A stretch of 26,688 bases of DNA from Deltaproteobacteria bacterium (GTDB taxonomy: Bacteria > Desulfobacterota > Desulfarculia > Desulfarculales > Desulfarculaceae): NCBI GenBank assembly GCA_020444165.1, contig JAHLLK010000079.1, forward strand, positions 1-26,688, given 5' to 3'. A program made the translations under genes and the position numbers. Numbering within the stretch: the stretch's first letter is position 1; the number at the start of each line of letters is the position of its first letter. Below are positions 7,667 through 17,834 of this stretch, one piece after another. Under the pieces are notes generated by a model. It had not been told where the DNA came from. It did no database searches and saw only the letters and a list, made by a program, of their open reading frames with translations.

Positions 7667-8500
7667 ATGGAAACCCAAACCAAAACGGTCTTGCTCACCG
7701 GCTCGACGGACGGGGTGGGACGCCTGGTGGCCCAAAAGCTGGGAGCTGCGGGCTACCTGGTCTTGCTCCACGGCCGCAACGTGGCGCGCGCGGCCGAGGT
7801 GAAGGCCGCCATCGAGGCGGCCGGCGGGCAAGCCCTGGTCTATCTGGCCGACTTCGCCTCGCTGGACCAGGTGCGAACCCTGGCCGGGACCATCGCGCGG
7901 GAGCACCCGCGCCTGGATCTCTTGATAAACAACGCCGGCCTGGGGTGGGGCCACATGGAAACCCAACGCAAACTGAGCCAGAACGGCCATGAGCTGATCT
8001 TCGCGGTGAACTACCTGGCCCCCTTCCTGCTCACCCGCCTTTTGCTGCCGGGGGTGCAGGCCGCCCGGGGACGCATCGTCAACGTGGCTTCCATCGGCCA
8101 AGAGCCCCTGGATTTGACGGACCTCATGCTGACCCGGGGCTATAACGGCATCCGGGCCTACCGCCAGAGCAAGCTCGCCCTGATCATGTTCACCATCGAC
8201 CTGGCCGCGGAGTTGGCGGACAGCGGGGTCACGGTCAACGCCCTGCATCCCGCCACCTTCATGGCCACCAACCTGGTGCAGCAGATCGGCGTGCAGCCCC
8301 AGAGCACCGTGGCCCAGGGGGCCGAGGCCATGCTGCACCTGGCCCTGGCCCCGGAGCTGGCCGGCGCCACGGGGCAGTTTTTCAACGGCTTGGCGCCCGC
8401 CCGGGCCCTGCCCCAGGCCTATGACCCCGCGGCGCGGAAGCGCCTGGGCGCCCTCAGCCGGGAGCTGACCGGCTTGGCGCCTTCCCCTGCGCCGGGCTGA
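7667..8500 (+). CDS. Short-chain dehydrogenase/reductase, retinol-dehydrogenase-like
   Basis: A 277-residue NAD(P)-dependent oxidoreductase of the classical SDR fold. The cofactor loop is TGSTDGVG (11-18), NNAG is at 88-91, and the catalytic set is S142 (NVASIG), Y165 and K169 (YRQSK). Arg at HGRN (R37), after the second strand, favours NADP(H). The ATG at 7667 follows GGGGGAGGAA, whereas the longer upstream frame lacks coding character, so this start is secure. Overall pattern (NYLAPFLLTRLLLP, VNALHPATFMATNL) is closest to the retinol-dehydrogenase/WWOX-like branch, whose bacterial members act on varied carbonyls. The substrate is unknown. It stands alone: the next gene, gadC, is 389 bp away. 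Confidence 0.9.
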   Translation: METQTKTVLLTGSTDGVGRLVAQKLGAAGYLVLLHGRNVARAAEVKAAIEAAGGQALVYLADFASLDQVRTLAGTIAREHPRLDLLINNAGLGWGHMETQRKLSQNGHELIFAVNYLAPFLLTRLLLPGVQAARGRIVNVASIGQEPLDLTDLMLTRGYNGIRAYRQSKLALIMFTIDLAAELADSGVTVNALHPATFMATNLVQQIGVQPQSTVAQGAEAMLHLALAPELAGATGQFFNGLAPARALPQAYDPAARKRLGALSRELTGLAPSPAPG

Positions 8501-8889
8501 AATGCCCCTCCATGCCCGGTTTGTGCTGCTATGGTAATTACCTGACACTGTGAGCAAAAGGTAGAGTGTGCTGTGCTGACTACGCGGCCACTCCCCGCTT
8601 TCCCGCCGCCCCCTGGGGTTTGGCGGGGCAACTCCCCTCGCCGCTCGTGGCCCTCCCGCGACAAAAGGGTTGAATTTCCCCTTGCTCCCGTAACACAATA
8701 CTTCTTTCCTCCAGTTATTTTGGGGATCCACCTGGCGCCCCGCCCCGGCGCCCTCCGCCGGCAGACCCGGCGGGGTCCCCGGCCCTGCCCCCGGCCCTCG
8801 CGCGGCTGCGCCCCTCGGCCCAGTCCCCCACCTTGCTCCATCAACCAGGCCTCGGCCCCTGGCCGCGGCCGGAGACGGGAAGAAGCACC
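8501..8889. other. 389-bp gap before gadC
   Basis: There is no credible gene. The gap holds the palindrome GGTAATTACC (8533-8542), a possible but weak promoter (TTGAAT 8670-8675, 18-base spacer, CACAAT 8694-8699), and a very C-rich leader up to the gadC start. The weak promoter is the only candidate I see for gadCB. Confidence 0.45.
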
Positions 8890-10335
8890 TTGGCAGCCCC
8901 CAAGCACATGACCGTGTTCACCCTGACCACCATGACCGCGGCGGCGGTGATCAGCCTGCGAGGCCTGCCCCTGATGGCCAAGGAAGGGCTGTACATGGTG
9001 TTCTATATCCTGTTTTCCGCGGTGCTGTTCCTGATCCCGGCCTCCCTGGTGGCGGCCGAATTGGGCGGGGCCTTCAGCCGCCAGGGCGGCGGGGTCTACA
9101 CCTGGGTGCGGGAGGCCTTTGGTTCGCGCTGGGGCTTCACCGCCATCTGGTTGCAGTGGATTCAGAACGTGGTGTGGTACCCCACGGTGCTGGGCTTCGC
9201 GGCCGGAGCCCTGGCCTATCTGGTGTTGGACCCGGCCCTGGCCGCCAATGGGCTGTTCACCGGCTCGGTAATCCTGGTGTGCTACTGGCTGGCCACCCTC
9301 CTCACCCTGGCCGGCTCCACCACGGCCAGCAAGGTGACCAAGTACGGCTTCCTCTTGGGCACCGTGCTGCCCGGGGTGCTGATCATCCTGCTGGGGCTGT
9401 ATTGGGTGAACCAGGGCAACCCCCTGGCCTTTCTGCAAGGCCCGCCGGCCTCCACCGGAGCGCATGCCCGGCTCTTTCCCCACATCACCGGCCTGGGCAG
9501 CGTGGCCTTCCTGGCTGGCATCATCCTGTTGTTCGCCGGGGTGGAAGTGCATGCGGTCTCGGCCAACGAGCTGAAGAACCCGGCCCGCGACTTCCCCCTG
9601 TCCATGTTCCTGGCCGCGGTGATCATTCTCCTCCTGTTCACCCTGGGCTCCCTGGCCGTGGCCGCGGTGCTGCCCGCGGCGGACATCAGCCTCACCGCGG
9701 GGCTGATGCAGGCTTTCCAAGAGCTTTTGAGCAAGTTCGGCCTGGGCTTCTTCACCCCGGTGATCGGCCTTTTGGTGGCTTTCGGCTCCATCGGCGGCGT
9801 GTTGAGCTGGGTGGGCGGCCCCTCCAAGGGCCTGTTGGAAACCGCCAAGGAGGGCGAGATTCCGCCCTTGATGGCCAAGGTGAACAAGAACGGGGTGCAG
9901 GTGACCATCCTGGTGATTCAGGGGGTCATCGTCAGTGTGTTGGCCATGCTTTACTTCATCATGGACAACGTCAACGTGGCCTTCTTCGTGCTCTCGGCCA
10001 TGACCATCACCCTTTATCTGGTGATGTACATCCTGATGTACGCCGCAGCCATCAAGCTGCGCTTCACCCGGCCCGACCTGCCCCGCTCCTACCAGGTGCC
10101 GGGGGGGCGGCTCGGCCTGTGCGTGGTGGCCGGGGTGGGACTTTTGGGGGTGTGTTTCTCCCTGTTGGTGGGCTTTTTCCCGCCCAGCAACCTGCCGGTG
10201 GGCAGCCCGGCCCTTTACGTGGGCCTGGTGGCCGCGGGCATGGTGGTGTTCATCGGCCTGCCCCTGGTGATCCACGCCATGAAGAAACCCAGCTGGCGGG
10301 CGGGGGGCGCGTCCACGCCGCCGGGAAATGAATGA
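8890..10335 (+). CDS. gadC: APC-family glutamate:GABA antiporter
   Basis: A 481-residue inner-membrane transporter of the amino acid-polyamine-organocation superfamily with about 12 hydrophobic helices. The opening MTVFTLTTMTAAAVISLRG and the run GLPLMAKEGL match the GadC/YjeM-type start, and helix 1 carries the unwound-region residues typical of APC carriers. It probably swaps glutamate for GABA across the membrane, consuming a proton with each decarboxylation cycle; this rests on gadB lying 50 bp downstream. I chose TTG at 8890 (after GGGAAGAAG) over TTG 8833 and ATG 8908, which lack a ribosome site. The tail after the last helix is only about 20 residues, so the long C-terminal pH plug of E. 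coli GadC seems missing. The substrate pair is inferred, not proven. Confidence 0.82.
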   Translation: MAAPKHMTVFTLTTMTAAAVISLRGLPLMAKEGLYMVFYILFSAVLFLIPASLVAAELGGAFSRQGGGVYTWVREAFGSRWGFTAIWLQWIQNVVWYPTVLGFAAGALAYLVLDPALAANGLFTGSVILVCYWLATLLTLAGSTTASKVTKYGFLLGTVLPGVLIILLGLYWVNQGNPLAFLQGPPASTGAHARLFPHITGLGSVAFLAGIILLFAGVEVHAVSANELKNPARDFPLSMFLAAVIILLLFTLGSLAVAAVLPAADISLTAGLMQAFQELLSKFGLGFFTPVIGLLVAFGSIGGVLSWVGGPSKGLLETAKEGEIPPLMAKVNKNGVQVTILVIQGVIVSVLAMLYFIMDNVNVAFFVLSAMTITLYLVMYILMYAAAIKLRFTRPDLPRSYQVPGGRLGLCVVAGVGLLGVCFSLLVGFFPPSNLPVGSPALYVGLVAAGMVVFIGLPLVIHAMKKPSWRAGGASTPPGNE

Positions 10336-10385
10336 GTCAAGTCAACGGGAACCACAAACTCTGCCCAGCTCAAACGAGGTGATCT

Positions 10386-11795
10386 ATGGCCCTGCATGAG
10401 AAAGACAAAATCCGGGATTCGATGTTGGATGACGTTTACGCCTCGTCCGATCTTTCGGTGAGCATGCCCAAGTACCGGTTCCCGCTGAAGGAGCACGATC
10501 CCCGCCACGCCTACCAGGTGGTGCACGACGAGCTGATGTTGGACGGGGTGAGCCGGCTGAACCTGGCCACCTTCTGCCAGACCTGGGTGGACCGGGAGAT
10601 CCACCAGCTCATGGACGAGTGCGTGGACAAGAACATGATCGACAAGGACGAGTATCCCCAGACCGCGGAGCTGGAGGCCCGCTGCGTGCACATGCTGGCC
10701 GACCTCTGGAACTCGCCCGAGGCGGTCAACACCCTGGGCTGCTCCACCACCGGCTCGTCGGAAGCGGCCATGCTCGGCGGCCTGGCCCTGAAATGGCGCT
10801 GGCGGGAGACCAGGCGGGCGGCCGGCCAACCCACGGACCGTCCCAACCTGGTCTCGGGGCCGGTGCAGATCTGCTGGCACAAGTTCGCCCGCTACTGGGA
10901 CGTCGAGCTCAGGGAGATCCCCATGCAGGGGGAGCGGCTGATCATGACCCCGGAGGTGGTGGCCGCTTACTGCGACGAGAACACCATCGGCGTGGTGCCC
11001 ACCCTGGGGGTCACCCACACCTGCCAATACGAAGACGTGGCCGGCATCTGCCAAACCCTGGACGCCCTGCAAAAGGAAAAGGGGTGGGACATCCCCGTGC
11101 ACGTGGACGCGGCCAGCGGCGGCTTTTTGGCCCCCTTTCACGACCCGGACCTGGTGTGGGACTTCCGCCTGCCCCGGGTGAAATCCATCAACACCTCGGG
11201 CCACAAGTTCGGCCTGGCGCCCCTGGGCGTGGGCTGGGTGGTATGGCGCGACGCCGAGGACTTGCACCCGGACCTGATCTTCAAGGTGAACTACCTGGGC
11301 GGGGAGATTCCCACCTTTGCCTTGAACTTCTCCCGCCCCGGCGGCCAGATCGTGTCCCAGTACTACAACTTCCTGCGCCTGGGCCGCGAGGGTTACCGCA
11401 AGATCCAGGGGGCCTGCTACGACACCGCCATCTGGTTGGGCGAGGAGATCGCCAAGTTGGGGCCGTTCCAGGTGCTCCACCACGGGCACCACGGCATCCC
11501 GGCCCTCTTGTGGACCTTGCGGGAGGGCGCGGACCCCGGCTTCTCGCTGTACGACCTCTCGGACAAGCTCCGCAGCCGGGGCTGGCAGGTGCCGGCCTAT
11601 TCCCTGCCGCCCGAGCGCGAGGACCTGGTGGTGATGCGCGCCCTGATCCGCCACGGCTTTTCCCGGGACATGGGCTGCATGCTCCTGGATGAGCTGCAAA
11701 GGAACCTGGACTTTTTCGCCAAAAACCCCGTGAGCCGGCCCCTCACCCAAGCCGAAGCCGGCGGGTTCTGCCACAGCGTGGTCTGCGCCAAGTAA
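10386..11795 (+). CDS. gadB: Glutamate decarboxylase (PLP-dependent)
   Basis: A 469-residue cytosolic enzyme that converts L-glutamate to GABA and CO2, using up a proton. It is colinear with E. coli GadA/GadB (466 residues). The PLP-binding aspartate is D241 in [10 protein letters not shown], and the Schiff-base lysine is K274 in NTSGHKFG. Also diagnostic are TTGSSEAAM (121-129) and [13 protein letters not shown]. The ATG follows GAGGTGATCT. It forms an operon with gadC (50-bp gap) and ends at a strong palindromic terminator. The C-terminus [11 protein letters not shown] keeps a histidine near the end, where E. coli GadB has the H465 that shuts the site at neutral pH; whether it does the same job here is unknown. 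The role may be acid stress or nitrogen/GABA metabolism. Confidence 0.95.
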   Translation: MALHEKDKIRDSMLDDVYASSDLSVSMPKYRFPLKEHDPRHAYQVVHDELMLDGVSRLNLATFCQTWVDREIHQLMDECVDKNMIDKDEYPQTAELEARCVHMLADLWNSPEAVNTLGCSTTGSSEAAMLGGLALKWRWRETRRAAGQPTDRPNLVSGPVQICWHKFARYWDVELREIPMQGERLIMTPEVVAAYCDENTIGVVPTLGVTHTCQYEDVAGICQTLDALQKEKGWDIPVHVDAASGGFLAPFHDPDLVWDFRLPRVKSINTSGHKFGLAPLGVGWVVWRDAEDLHPDLIFKVNYLGGEIPTFALNFSRPGGQIVSQYYNFLRLGREGYRKIQGACYDTAIWLGEEIAKLGPFQVLHHGHHGIPALLWTLREGADPGFSLYDLSDKLRSRGWQVPAYSLPPEREDLVVMRALIRHGFSRDMGCMLLDELQRNLDFFAKNPVSRPLTQAEAGGFCHSVVCAK

Positions 11796-11828
11796 GCCCA
11801 AGAGCCACCGGCGTTCCGCCCGAGATTG

Positions 11829-11860
11829 ACAAACCCCCGGGGAATTCCCCGGGGGTTTGT
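11829..11860. terminator. Bidirectional palindromic terminator between gadB and livF
   Basis: Arms ACAAACCCCCGGGG and CCCCGGGGGTTTGT, 14 bp and perfect, flank AATT. It lies 33 bp after gadB (+) and 45 bp after livF (-), the usual position for a terminator shared by convergent operons. T-richness follows the stem only modestly (GTTTGTT on plus, GTTTGTC on minus). Confidence 0.8.
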
Positions 11861-11905
11861 TGGGGTCCTGGCCCCGGTTGGAGTCCGGACCCCCCCACCC
11901 CGGCT

Positions 11906-12611
11906 TCAGCACACCTCCAGGTATTTGGCCATGACCTCGGGGCTGGCCTGCAACTCGGCCATGGTGCCCTCGAAAGCCACGAAGCCCTTGCCCAAAAGGT
12001 AGCAGCGGTGGGCCAGGGACATGGCCACCTTCAGGTTGTGCTCCACCAGGAGAATGGACACCCCGGCCTCATTGATCTGCAACAGGACATCCCGCACCTC
12101 CTTCACCAGGAGAGGGGCCAGGCCCTCGCTGGGCTCATCCACCAACAGGAGCAGCGGATTGCCCATGAGCGCGCGCCCCATGCACAGCATCTGTTGTTCA
12201 CCGCCGGAGAGTTGGTAGCCTTTGTTGCGCTTGCGCCGCTCCAGCGAGTTGAAATGCCGGTAGACCCGGGGCAGGGTCCAGGGCTCCAGGTCCTTGGGTG
12301 GCGGGCAACCCGCCTTCACGCCGATCAGCAAATTCTCTTCCACCGTCAGGTTGGGGAAGATGCGGCGCTCCTGAGGCACCAGGCCCACTCCCGCCCGCGC
12401 CACCTTGTAGGGCGGGGTGCGGAAGATGCTCTGGCCCTGGAATTCGATGGCGCCGGACTGCGGGGAGACCAGGCCCATGATGGTGTTGAGGGTGGTGCTC
12501 TTGCCCATGCCGTTGCGCCCCAACAGGGAGACGATCTCTCCTTGGTCCACCTGGAGCGAGACGTTTTGCAGGGCGTGGATCAGCCCGTAGTAGGTGTTGA
12601 GGTTTTCGGCC

Positions 12612-12622
<11 letters not shown>
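11906..12622 (-). CDS. livF: Branched-chain amino acid-type ABC transporter ATPase LivF
   Basis: A 238-residue ATPase that powers the importer from the cytoplasmic face. Walker A is GRNGMGKST (35-43), the ABC signature LSGGEQQM, Walker B LLLVDEPSEGLAP, and the switch histidine sits in ILLVEHNLKV. The LivF features GRNGMGKST and DEPSEGLAP separate it from LivG. The true start is ATG at 12622, with GGAG upstream; the frame is open further but only over livG in another phase. It overlaps livG by 11 bp, which points to translational coupling. It is the last gene of the liv operon. Confidence 0.95.
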
Positions 12623-13366
<744 letters not shown>

Positions 13367-13370
<4 letters not shown>

Positions 13371-14356
13371 GCCGCACTCTCCCTGGCCTTCTTCAGGTAG
13401 GCCCGCTTTTGCCGCCAGCCCCGCAGGCGCGAGCCAAACGAGATGGCGCCGCCGGGCAGGAACATCACCACCAGGATAAAGATGAGGCCATTGATCATCT
13501 GGGCCAGGTCGGGATAGGCCTGGATCAGCTCCTCCAGGAACAACAGCACGCCCGAACCCAGGATGGGCCCGAAGAAGGTGCCGATGCCGCCCACCAGGAT
13601 GGCCATCAACGGCTGAAAGGAGACCATGATGTTCAGCACGCCGCCCACGGAGACCAAGTTGTTGAAGACCGCGTACAAGGCGCCGGCCAGCCCGGCGAAA
13701 AAGCCGGACACGCAGAAGATCACCGCCTTGGTCAGCACCACCTGAAAGCCCAGGTAGTCCACCCGCTTCTGGTTGTCGCGGATACTGACCATTACGCTGC
13801 CCATGGGCGTCTTGGTGAAGTACCACATGGCCCCGATGCCCAGGCAGGCCAGCCCCACGGCGAAGAAATAGATGTTCACCGACTGGGTGACGTCCAGGCT
13901 GAACAGCCCCGGCACCCTGAGGGGCGGTGTGGTCCAGCCCATGATGCCGTCCTCGCCGCCGGTGATCCCGCGGAACTTGGAGCACAACACGAACATGAGT
14001 TGGCCAAAGGCCAGGGTGAGCATGGCAAAGGCCGTGGCCCGCACCCGCACCAACAAGGGGCTCAAGACCAGCGCCACCAGGGCCGCCGCCAGGCCGCTCA
14101 AGAGCACTGCCACCAAAAGGGGGATGCCCTCCAAGTGGGTGAGGAGCAAAGCGGCCCCATAGGCGCCCACCCCGAAATACAGGGCGTGGCCAAAGGACAA
14201 CAGGCCGGTGAAAGACAACAGCAGGTTGAGGCTGACCGCGAAAAGGGCCTCGATGGCCAAGCGCACCATGAGGTTGATTTGCAGGGTGTCAGCGACCAGG
14301 GGGAAAGCGAGCAACCCCGCCAAGGCGGCCGCCAGCCAGACCAGGTGGCGCTTCAT
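13367..14356 (-). CDS. livM: Branched-chain amino acid-type ABC transporter permease LivM
   Basis: A 329-residue membrane protein with about eight to ten helices. It carries the LivM signature LLLSFTGLLSFGHALYFGVGAYGAALL near residues 43-70 and the cytoplasmic EAA-like segment around AGLAGALYAVFNNLVS. IGGIGTFFGPILGS-type residues close the conserved loop (VGGIGTFFGPILG). The C-terminus is basic (RLRGWRQKRAYLKKARES). It forms the pore with LivH. ATGA overlaps at both ends join it to livH and livG. Confidence 0.94.
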
Positions 14357-15231
14357 TCTCTGTCTCCGAACAGGCCGGTGGGTTTGAAGGCCAGGACCAG
14401 GGCCATGAAGCCGAACATCAACACCGGCGACAGCTTGGGTATGAATTGGATGCCGAAGGCGTTGAGCTCGCCCAGGAACAGGGCCGCCACCAGCGCGCCG
14501 AACAGGCTGCCGAAGCCGCCCACCACCACCACCACGAAGGCGTCCATGCCCATCTGGTCGGCCAGGCCCGGATACACGGTCAGGATGGGGGCGGCGGCCA
14601 CCCCGGCCACCCCGGCCATCCAGGTGCCCAGGCCGAAGACCAGCATGAACACTCGGCTGGTGTTCACTCCCAGCACGCTGACCATGTCCGGGTCAGTGAC
14701 CGCGGCCCGCACGATGGTGCCCAGGCGGGTGCGGTACAGGACCAGGGACAGCATGCCCAGCACCGCCAGGGACAGGACGATGATGAACAGGCGGTAGACC
14801 GGGTATTCCAGGCCGCCGACGCTCACCAGGCCGGCCAGGGGGTACGGCGCCATGACCTGCAGGCCCTCGGAGCCCCAGATCAGCTTCACCGCCTCGGCCA
14901 ACACCAGGGAGATGCCCAGGGTCAGGAGCAGATCGGCGATATGGCCCAGGCCCGAGGCCTGGGCCCGGCGCAGGCAGAAGCGCTCCACCAGGATGCCCAA
15001 CAGGGCCACCGCCAGGGGGGCCAGGAGCAGGGCTATCCAAAAGCTGCCGGTGGCCTGGAGCACCGTCACGCAAAGGTAAGCCGCGAGCATGAAGAAGGAG
15101 GCATGGGCGATGTTGAGGATGCCCATCATGCCGAAGATCAGGGTGAGGCCCGAGGCGACCAGGAACAGGAGCATACCGTAGGCCAAGCCGTGGATGCCCT
15201 GGGCCAGGTACATTTGGGTTTCAGGGCTCAT
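14353..15231 (-). CDS. livH: Branched-chain amino acid-type ABC transporter permease LivH
   Basis: A 292-residue integral membrane permease. The N-terminal YLAQGIHGLAYGMLLFLVASG and GMMGILNIAHASFFMLAAY are hallmark LivH segments, and VVVGGFGSLFGALVAALFLG near the C-terminus is the conserved loop contacting the ATPases. The start ATG at 15231 has GGAGAA upstream. It follows livK after 111 bp that contain a GC-rich hairpin and shares an ATGA junction with livM. Confidence 0.94.
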   Translation of the reverse strand: MSPETQMYLAQGIHGLAYGMLLFLVASGLTLIFGMMGILNIAHASFFMLAAYLCVTVLQATGSFWIALLLAPLAVALLGILVERFCLRRAQASGLGHIADLLLTLGISLVLAEAVKLIWGSEGLQVMAPYPLAGLVSVGGLEYPVYRLFIIVLSLAVLGMLSLVLYRTRLGTIVRAAVTDPDMVSVLGVNTSRVFMLVFGLGTWMAGVAGVAAAPILTVYPGLADQMGMDAFVVVVVGGFGSLFGALVAALFLGELNAFGIQFIPKLSPVLMFGFMALVLAFKPTGLFGDRE

Positions 15232-15274
15232 GCCGATTCTCCAGGGGTGCGATTGACTTCGACGACGATCCTCA

Positions 15275-15313
15275 CCTTCCGCCCCCGGCGCCAGGGGGCC
15301 AGGGGACGGAAGG
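15275..15313 (-). promoter_or_regulatory. GC-rich hairpin between livK and livH
   Basis: CCTTCCG (15275-15281) pairs with CGGAAGG (15307-15313), with C-tract/G-tract pairing inside. There is no T-run, so it is more likely an mRNA stabiliser or partial stop. Such a structure would let the binding protein be made in excess over the permeases, as is common in ABC operons (inference). Confidence 0.45.
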
Positions 15314-15342
15314 CAAGGTTCAGGAGGGTCGCCGGCCGCTGG

Positions 15343-16683
15343 CTACTTGCAGCGGTCCGAGTCCTTGGGCTGGGGCAGAGTCACGAACTCCGCGGGGATG
15401 GTGGTGACCTGGTCCATGAAGGAGCAGTCCTTGTACCACTTGTTGGGATGCACGAACACGGTGACATAGGTGTCGCGCACCACGCGGTGATCACAGCCTC
15501 GCATGGTCAGCGTCTCGCCGATCAAGCCGTTCCACTCTTCGTTTTCCCAGACCTTGGTGACCTTCTGGGGGTCGGTGCTGCCGGCCCGCTCCATCACGTC
15601 CACCATCCAATACAGGGCCTCGACATAGGACCCGGTGGTGGAGCCCAGCCACTCATACAAGGGGGTGTTGAAGGGAGCCGGCCAGGTCTTCCAGGCGTCG
15701 TGCCACTTGGCCTGGATGCCGTCCTGGTAGTTGATCAGGAGTTGGCTGGCGAAGATCAGGCCCTCGGAGCCCTTGTCACCCACGGCGATGAGAGTCTGGA
15801 TGTCGTCCAGGAAGATGCCGGCAAAGGGCAGGTCGATGCCCATCTGCCGCGACTGCTTGATCAGGTTGGAGGAGTCCGGCATCCAGTCGCCGGTGAAGAT
15901 CACCTCGGCCCCCGAGGCCTTGACCTTGGTCAGATAGGGGGCGAAGTCCTTGTTGAACAAGGGGTGGTAATCCTCGCCCACGATCTGGGCGTCGGGCACG
16001 TATTTCTTGAGGCCGGCCTTGAAGGAATCGGCCAGTTGATGACCGAAGATGTAGTCCTGGTTCAGGATGTAGAACTTGCGCTCCGGCCGGGTGGCAAAGT
16101 ACTTGCCCAGGGTCATCCCCACCGAGTAGGTGGGCCAGATGTATTGGAAGGTGTAGGGGGTGAAGGCCTTGCCTTCCATCAGAGTATCGGACAAGGAGGC
16201 GGCGTTCACGTGCAGCTTCTTGTACTTGGCCGCCTCGGCCTGGATGATGGCCGTGAGGTGGCTGCCCGAAGTGCCCCACAACACATCCACCTTGTCCTTC
16301 AGGCAGAGTTGTTCCGTGGCCTGCTTGGTGGTGGCCGGCTTGCCCATGGTGTCGCCCTTGAACAAGGCGATCTTCTTCTTCGCGCCGTCAACCATGATGC
16401 CGCCGCGCCGGTTGATGTCGGTGGCCACCCAGGTCAGGCAGGCCCAGTTGAGCTGTCCCACCGCCGCCGCGGGGCCGCTGAACGGCGCCAAAACACCGAT
16501 CTTGATCATGTCGCCCGTGGGGTTCTCAAACTTGGTGGGGTCGAAGCCGGTCATGTCCGCCACTTTGCTGGCGTTGAAGCCTTGCGCAGCCGCCGCCGCC
16601 GGGGCCGGCCCGGCGGCCAGGGTGACGCCCAGTAGCGCGGCCACCATGACTCCCCACCCAAAAGCCCGTTTTAAAACTTGCAT
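15343..16683 (-). CDS. Branched-chain amino acid-type ABC substrate-binding protein (LivK family)
   Basis: A 446-residue periplasmic binding protein of the type I (LIVBP/PBP1) fold. It has a Sec signal peptide: basic start (MQVLKRAFGWG), hydrophobic core, then an Ala-rich cleavage zone (APAAAAAQG, about residues 28-36). The mature start IKIGVLAPFSGPAAAVGQ is the typical first strand and ligand loop of the family; VLWGTSGSHLTAI is the second conserved ligand region. The ATG follows GGGGAGG. The mature protein is longer than LivK (about 345), as in members that bind aromatic acids, amides or short fatty acids, so the ligand is open. It is the first transport gene, 102 bp downstream of the TetR gene. 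Confidence 0.9.
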   Translation of the reverse strand: MQVLKRAFGWGVMVAALLGVTLAAGPAPAAAAAQGFNASKVADMTGFDPTKFENPTGDMIKIGVLAPFSGPAAAVGQLNWACLTWVATDINRRGGIMVDGAKKKIALFKGDTMGKPATTKQATEQLCLKDKVDVLWGTSGSHLTAIIQAEAAKYKKLHVNAASLSDTLMEGKAFTPYTFQYIWPTYSVGMTLGKYFATRPERKFYILNQDYIFGHQLADSFKAGLKKYVPDAQIVGEDYHPLFNKDFAPYLTKVKASGAEVIFTGDWMPDSSNLIKQSRQMGIDLPFAGIFLDDIQTLIAVGDKGSEGLIFASQLLINYQDGIQAKWHDAWKTWPAPFNTPLYEWLGSTTGSYVEALYWMVDVMERAGSTDPQKVTKVWENEEWNGLIGETLTMRGCDHRVVRDTYVTVFVHPNKWYKDCSFMDQVTTIPAEFVTLPQPKDSDRCK

Positions 16684-16785
16684 ACTTGCCTCCCCGTTAG
16701 ATAACCATTTCCCTTGCCAAAAGCGGCCCTCATCACCCCGCTTCCCGCCCTCCCCAGGCCAAAAGCGCAGGCGGCCGCGTTCCTG

Positions 16786-17448
16786 CTACAGCGAATCCAG
16801 GCCCTTGATGAAAAACTCGACCGTGGTTTCGATGATTTTTTCCGACTCCAACCCCCGGGTGGTCCAGCCTTTGAGGGGTAAAAAGGCGAAACTGAAGACC
16901 AAGAGGCTGGCGATAACCAGCAGGCGTTCCTGGTCCACTTCCCGCCCCAAGGCCTCTTTGATCCAACCCGCCCAGCGTGTGATCAAGTCGCGATCCGAGG
17001 ACATGATCTCCTCTTTGGTCGTCTGGTCCAGAAAGCGCGTTTCCTGGTAGGCCAAGGAGATGACGTCCGGAATGTTGGTCCAGGAATGGTCGATGGCGGT
17101 GTGCATGTAACGCCGCAGGGCTTCGAGATTATTGATCTCTTCGCTGGGCTGGTAGGCGTTGCGGGTCTCCGAGTCCTCCCCCATCATCTCCTTGAAAAGC
17201 TGCCGCAGAATGTCGTCCTTGTTCTGAACGTAGTCATAGAGGCTTCCTGGGTTCACGCCCGATTCCTCGCAGATGTCCTGGATGGTGGTGACCGGGAAGC
17301 CTTTCTTGATGAAGAGCTTGCGCGCGGCATCCAGGATCTGGCTCCGACGCCTTTTGACCAGGTCCTTGTTCTTGATCTGCCGATAGCGCCGGATGCCGAG
17401 CCCTTCCTCCTGCGGCTCTTCGGTGGTGGGCGCGTTCTTTTCTGGCAC
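16786..17448 (-). CDS. TetR/AcrR-family regulator of the liv operon and DUF362 gene (probable)
   Basis: A 220-residue repressor-type protein. The DNA-binding helix-turn-helix is at about residues 35-80: RRSQILDAARKLFIKKGF, VTTIQDICEESGVNPGSLYDYVQNKDDIL. A charged 33-residue extension precedes it, and the C-terminal two thirds form the ligand/dimer domain. The start is GTG at 17448, with GAGGAGAGGAG a few bases upstream; no ATG fits. It heads the minus-strand unit with livKHMGF and is divergent from the DUF362 gene. The two divergent promoters carry matching operator pairs, so self-regulation plus control of both units is likely. Acyl-CoA or the imported compound could be the inducer; nothing in the sequence decides. 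Confidence 0.9.
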   Translation of the reverse strand: MPEKNAPTTEEPQEEGLGIRRYRQIKNKDLVKRRRSQILDAARKLFIKKGFPVTTIQDICEESGVNPGSLYDYVQNKDDILRQLFKEMMGEDSETRNAYQPSEEINNLEALRRYMHTAIDHSWTNIPDVISLAYQETRFLDQTTKEEIMSSDRDLITRWAGWIKEALGREVDQERLLVIASLLVFSFAFLPLKGWTTRGLESEKIIETTVEFFIKGLDSL

Positions 17449-17606
17449 TGGTGACTCCTCTCCTCAAGGCCTGGGCGGCAAAGCAGCGGGCGGCGGTTGC
17501 GGCCCCTCCCCCCTAAGCCAGCCCGAGGGTGCGTCGCGGGCAAATGCCTGCTGGCGCGCCCGGCCAGGGCCAAACCTGTTTTGCCCCAGGATAGGTGGCG
17601 GAAATA

Positions 17607-17622
17607 GCTGTGGTCCGTCTGC
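17607..17622. promoter_or_regulatory. Operator box 1 (degenerate)
   Basis: GCTGTGGTCCGTCTGC. It keeps the outer bases of box 4 read in reverse (GCTG....GTCTGC). It lies exactly 29 bp from box 2, as box 4 does from box 3. Confidence 0.5.
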
Positions 17623-17635
17623 CATATTTAGTTTG

Positions 17636-17651
17636 GCTGACGTTCATCAGC
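17636..17651. promoter_or_regulatory. Operator box 2
   Basis: GCTGACGTTCATCAGC, with GCTGA/TCAGC arms and TTT/AAA flanks. It starts two bases after the -10 element of the TetR-liv promoter, so a bound repressor would cover the start of transcription. It is identical to box 3. Confidence 0.72.
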
Positions 17652-17653
17652 AA

Positions 17654-17681
17654 AATATCAATTTGGCTGTTGTCTTGTCAA
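17654..17681 (-). promoter_or_regulatory. Sigma-70-type promoter for TetR-liv operon
   Basis: On the minus strand: -35 TTGACA (17681-17676, perfect), 16-base spacer, -10 GATATT (17659-17654, four of six). Box 2 follows directly. The predicted leader to the TetR GTG is about 200 bases. Confidence 0.62.
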
Positions 17682-17805
17682 GTGGGTTCCTGGGGGTTCG
17701 TCTGAAAAAGACCCGAAACCAGGGGCCGCAGCCGAATCGGACGAGCCGGCCCGCTGAAGGAAGGCCCCGGCTAAGCCTCTGACAGATGTACGTAAACGAT
17801 GCTGC

Positions 17806-17834
17806 TTGACAGAGAGAGGAGTGGTTGCTACTCT
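17806..17834 (+). promoter_or_regulatory. Sigma-70-type promoter for the DUF362 gene
   Basis: -35 TTGACA (17806-17811, perfect), 17-base spacer, -10 TACTCT (17829-17834, three of six). Operator box 3 begins at the very next base. The predicted leader to the ATG at 18026 is about 185 bases. Confidence 0.6.

Noticed and set aside
8419..10275. Minus-strand open frame over gadC
   Set aside because: Antisense shadow of a clear APC transporter; the product is His/Gln/Gly-rich without known motifs.
17661..17680. Possible sigma-54 promoter (TTGGCTGTTGTCTTGT)
   Set aside because: The -12 element would need GC but reads GT, and the same stretch is better explained by the sigma-70-type promoter on the opposite strand.
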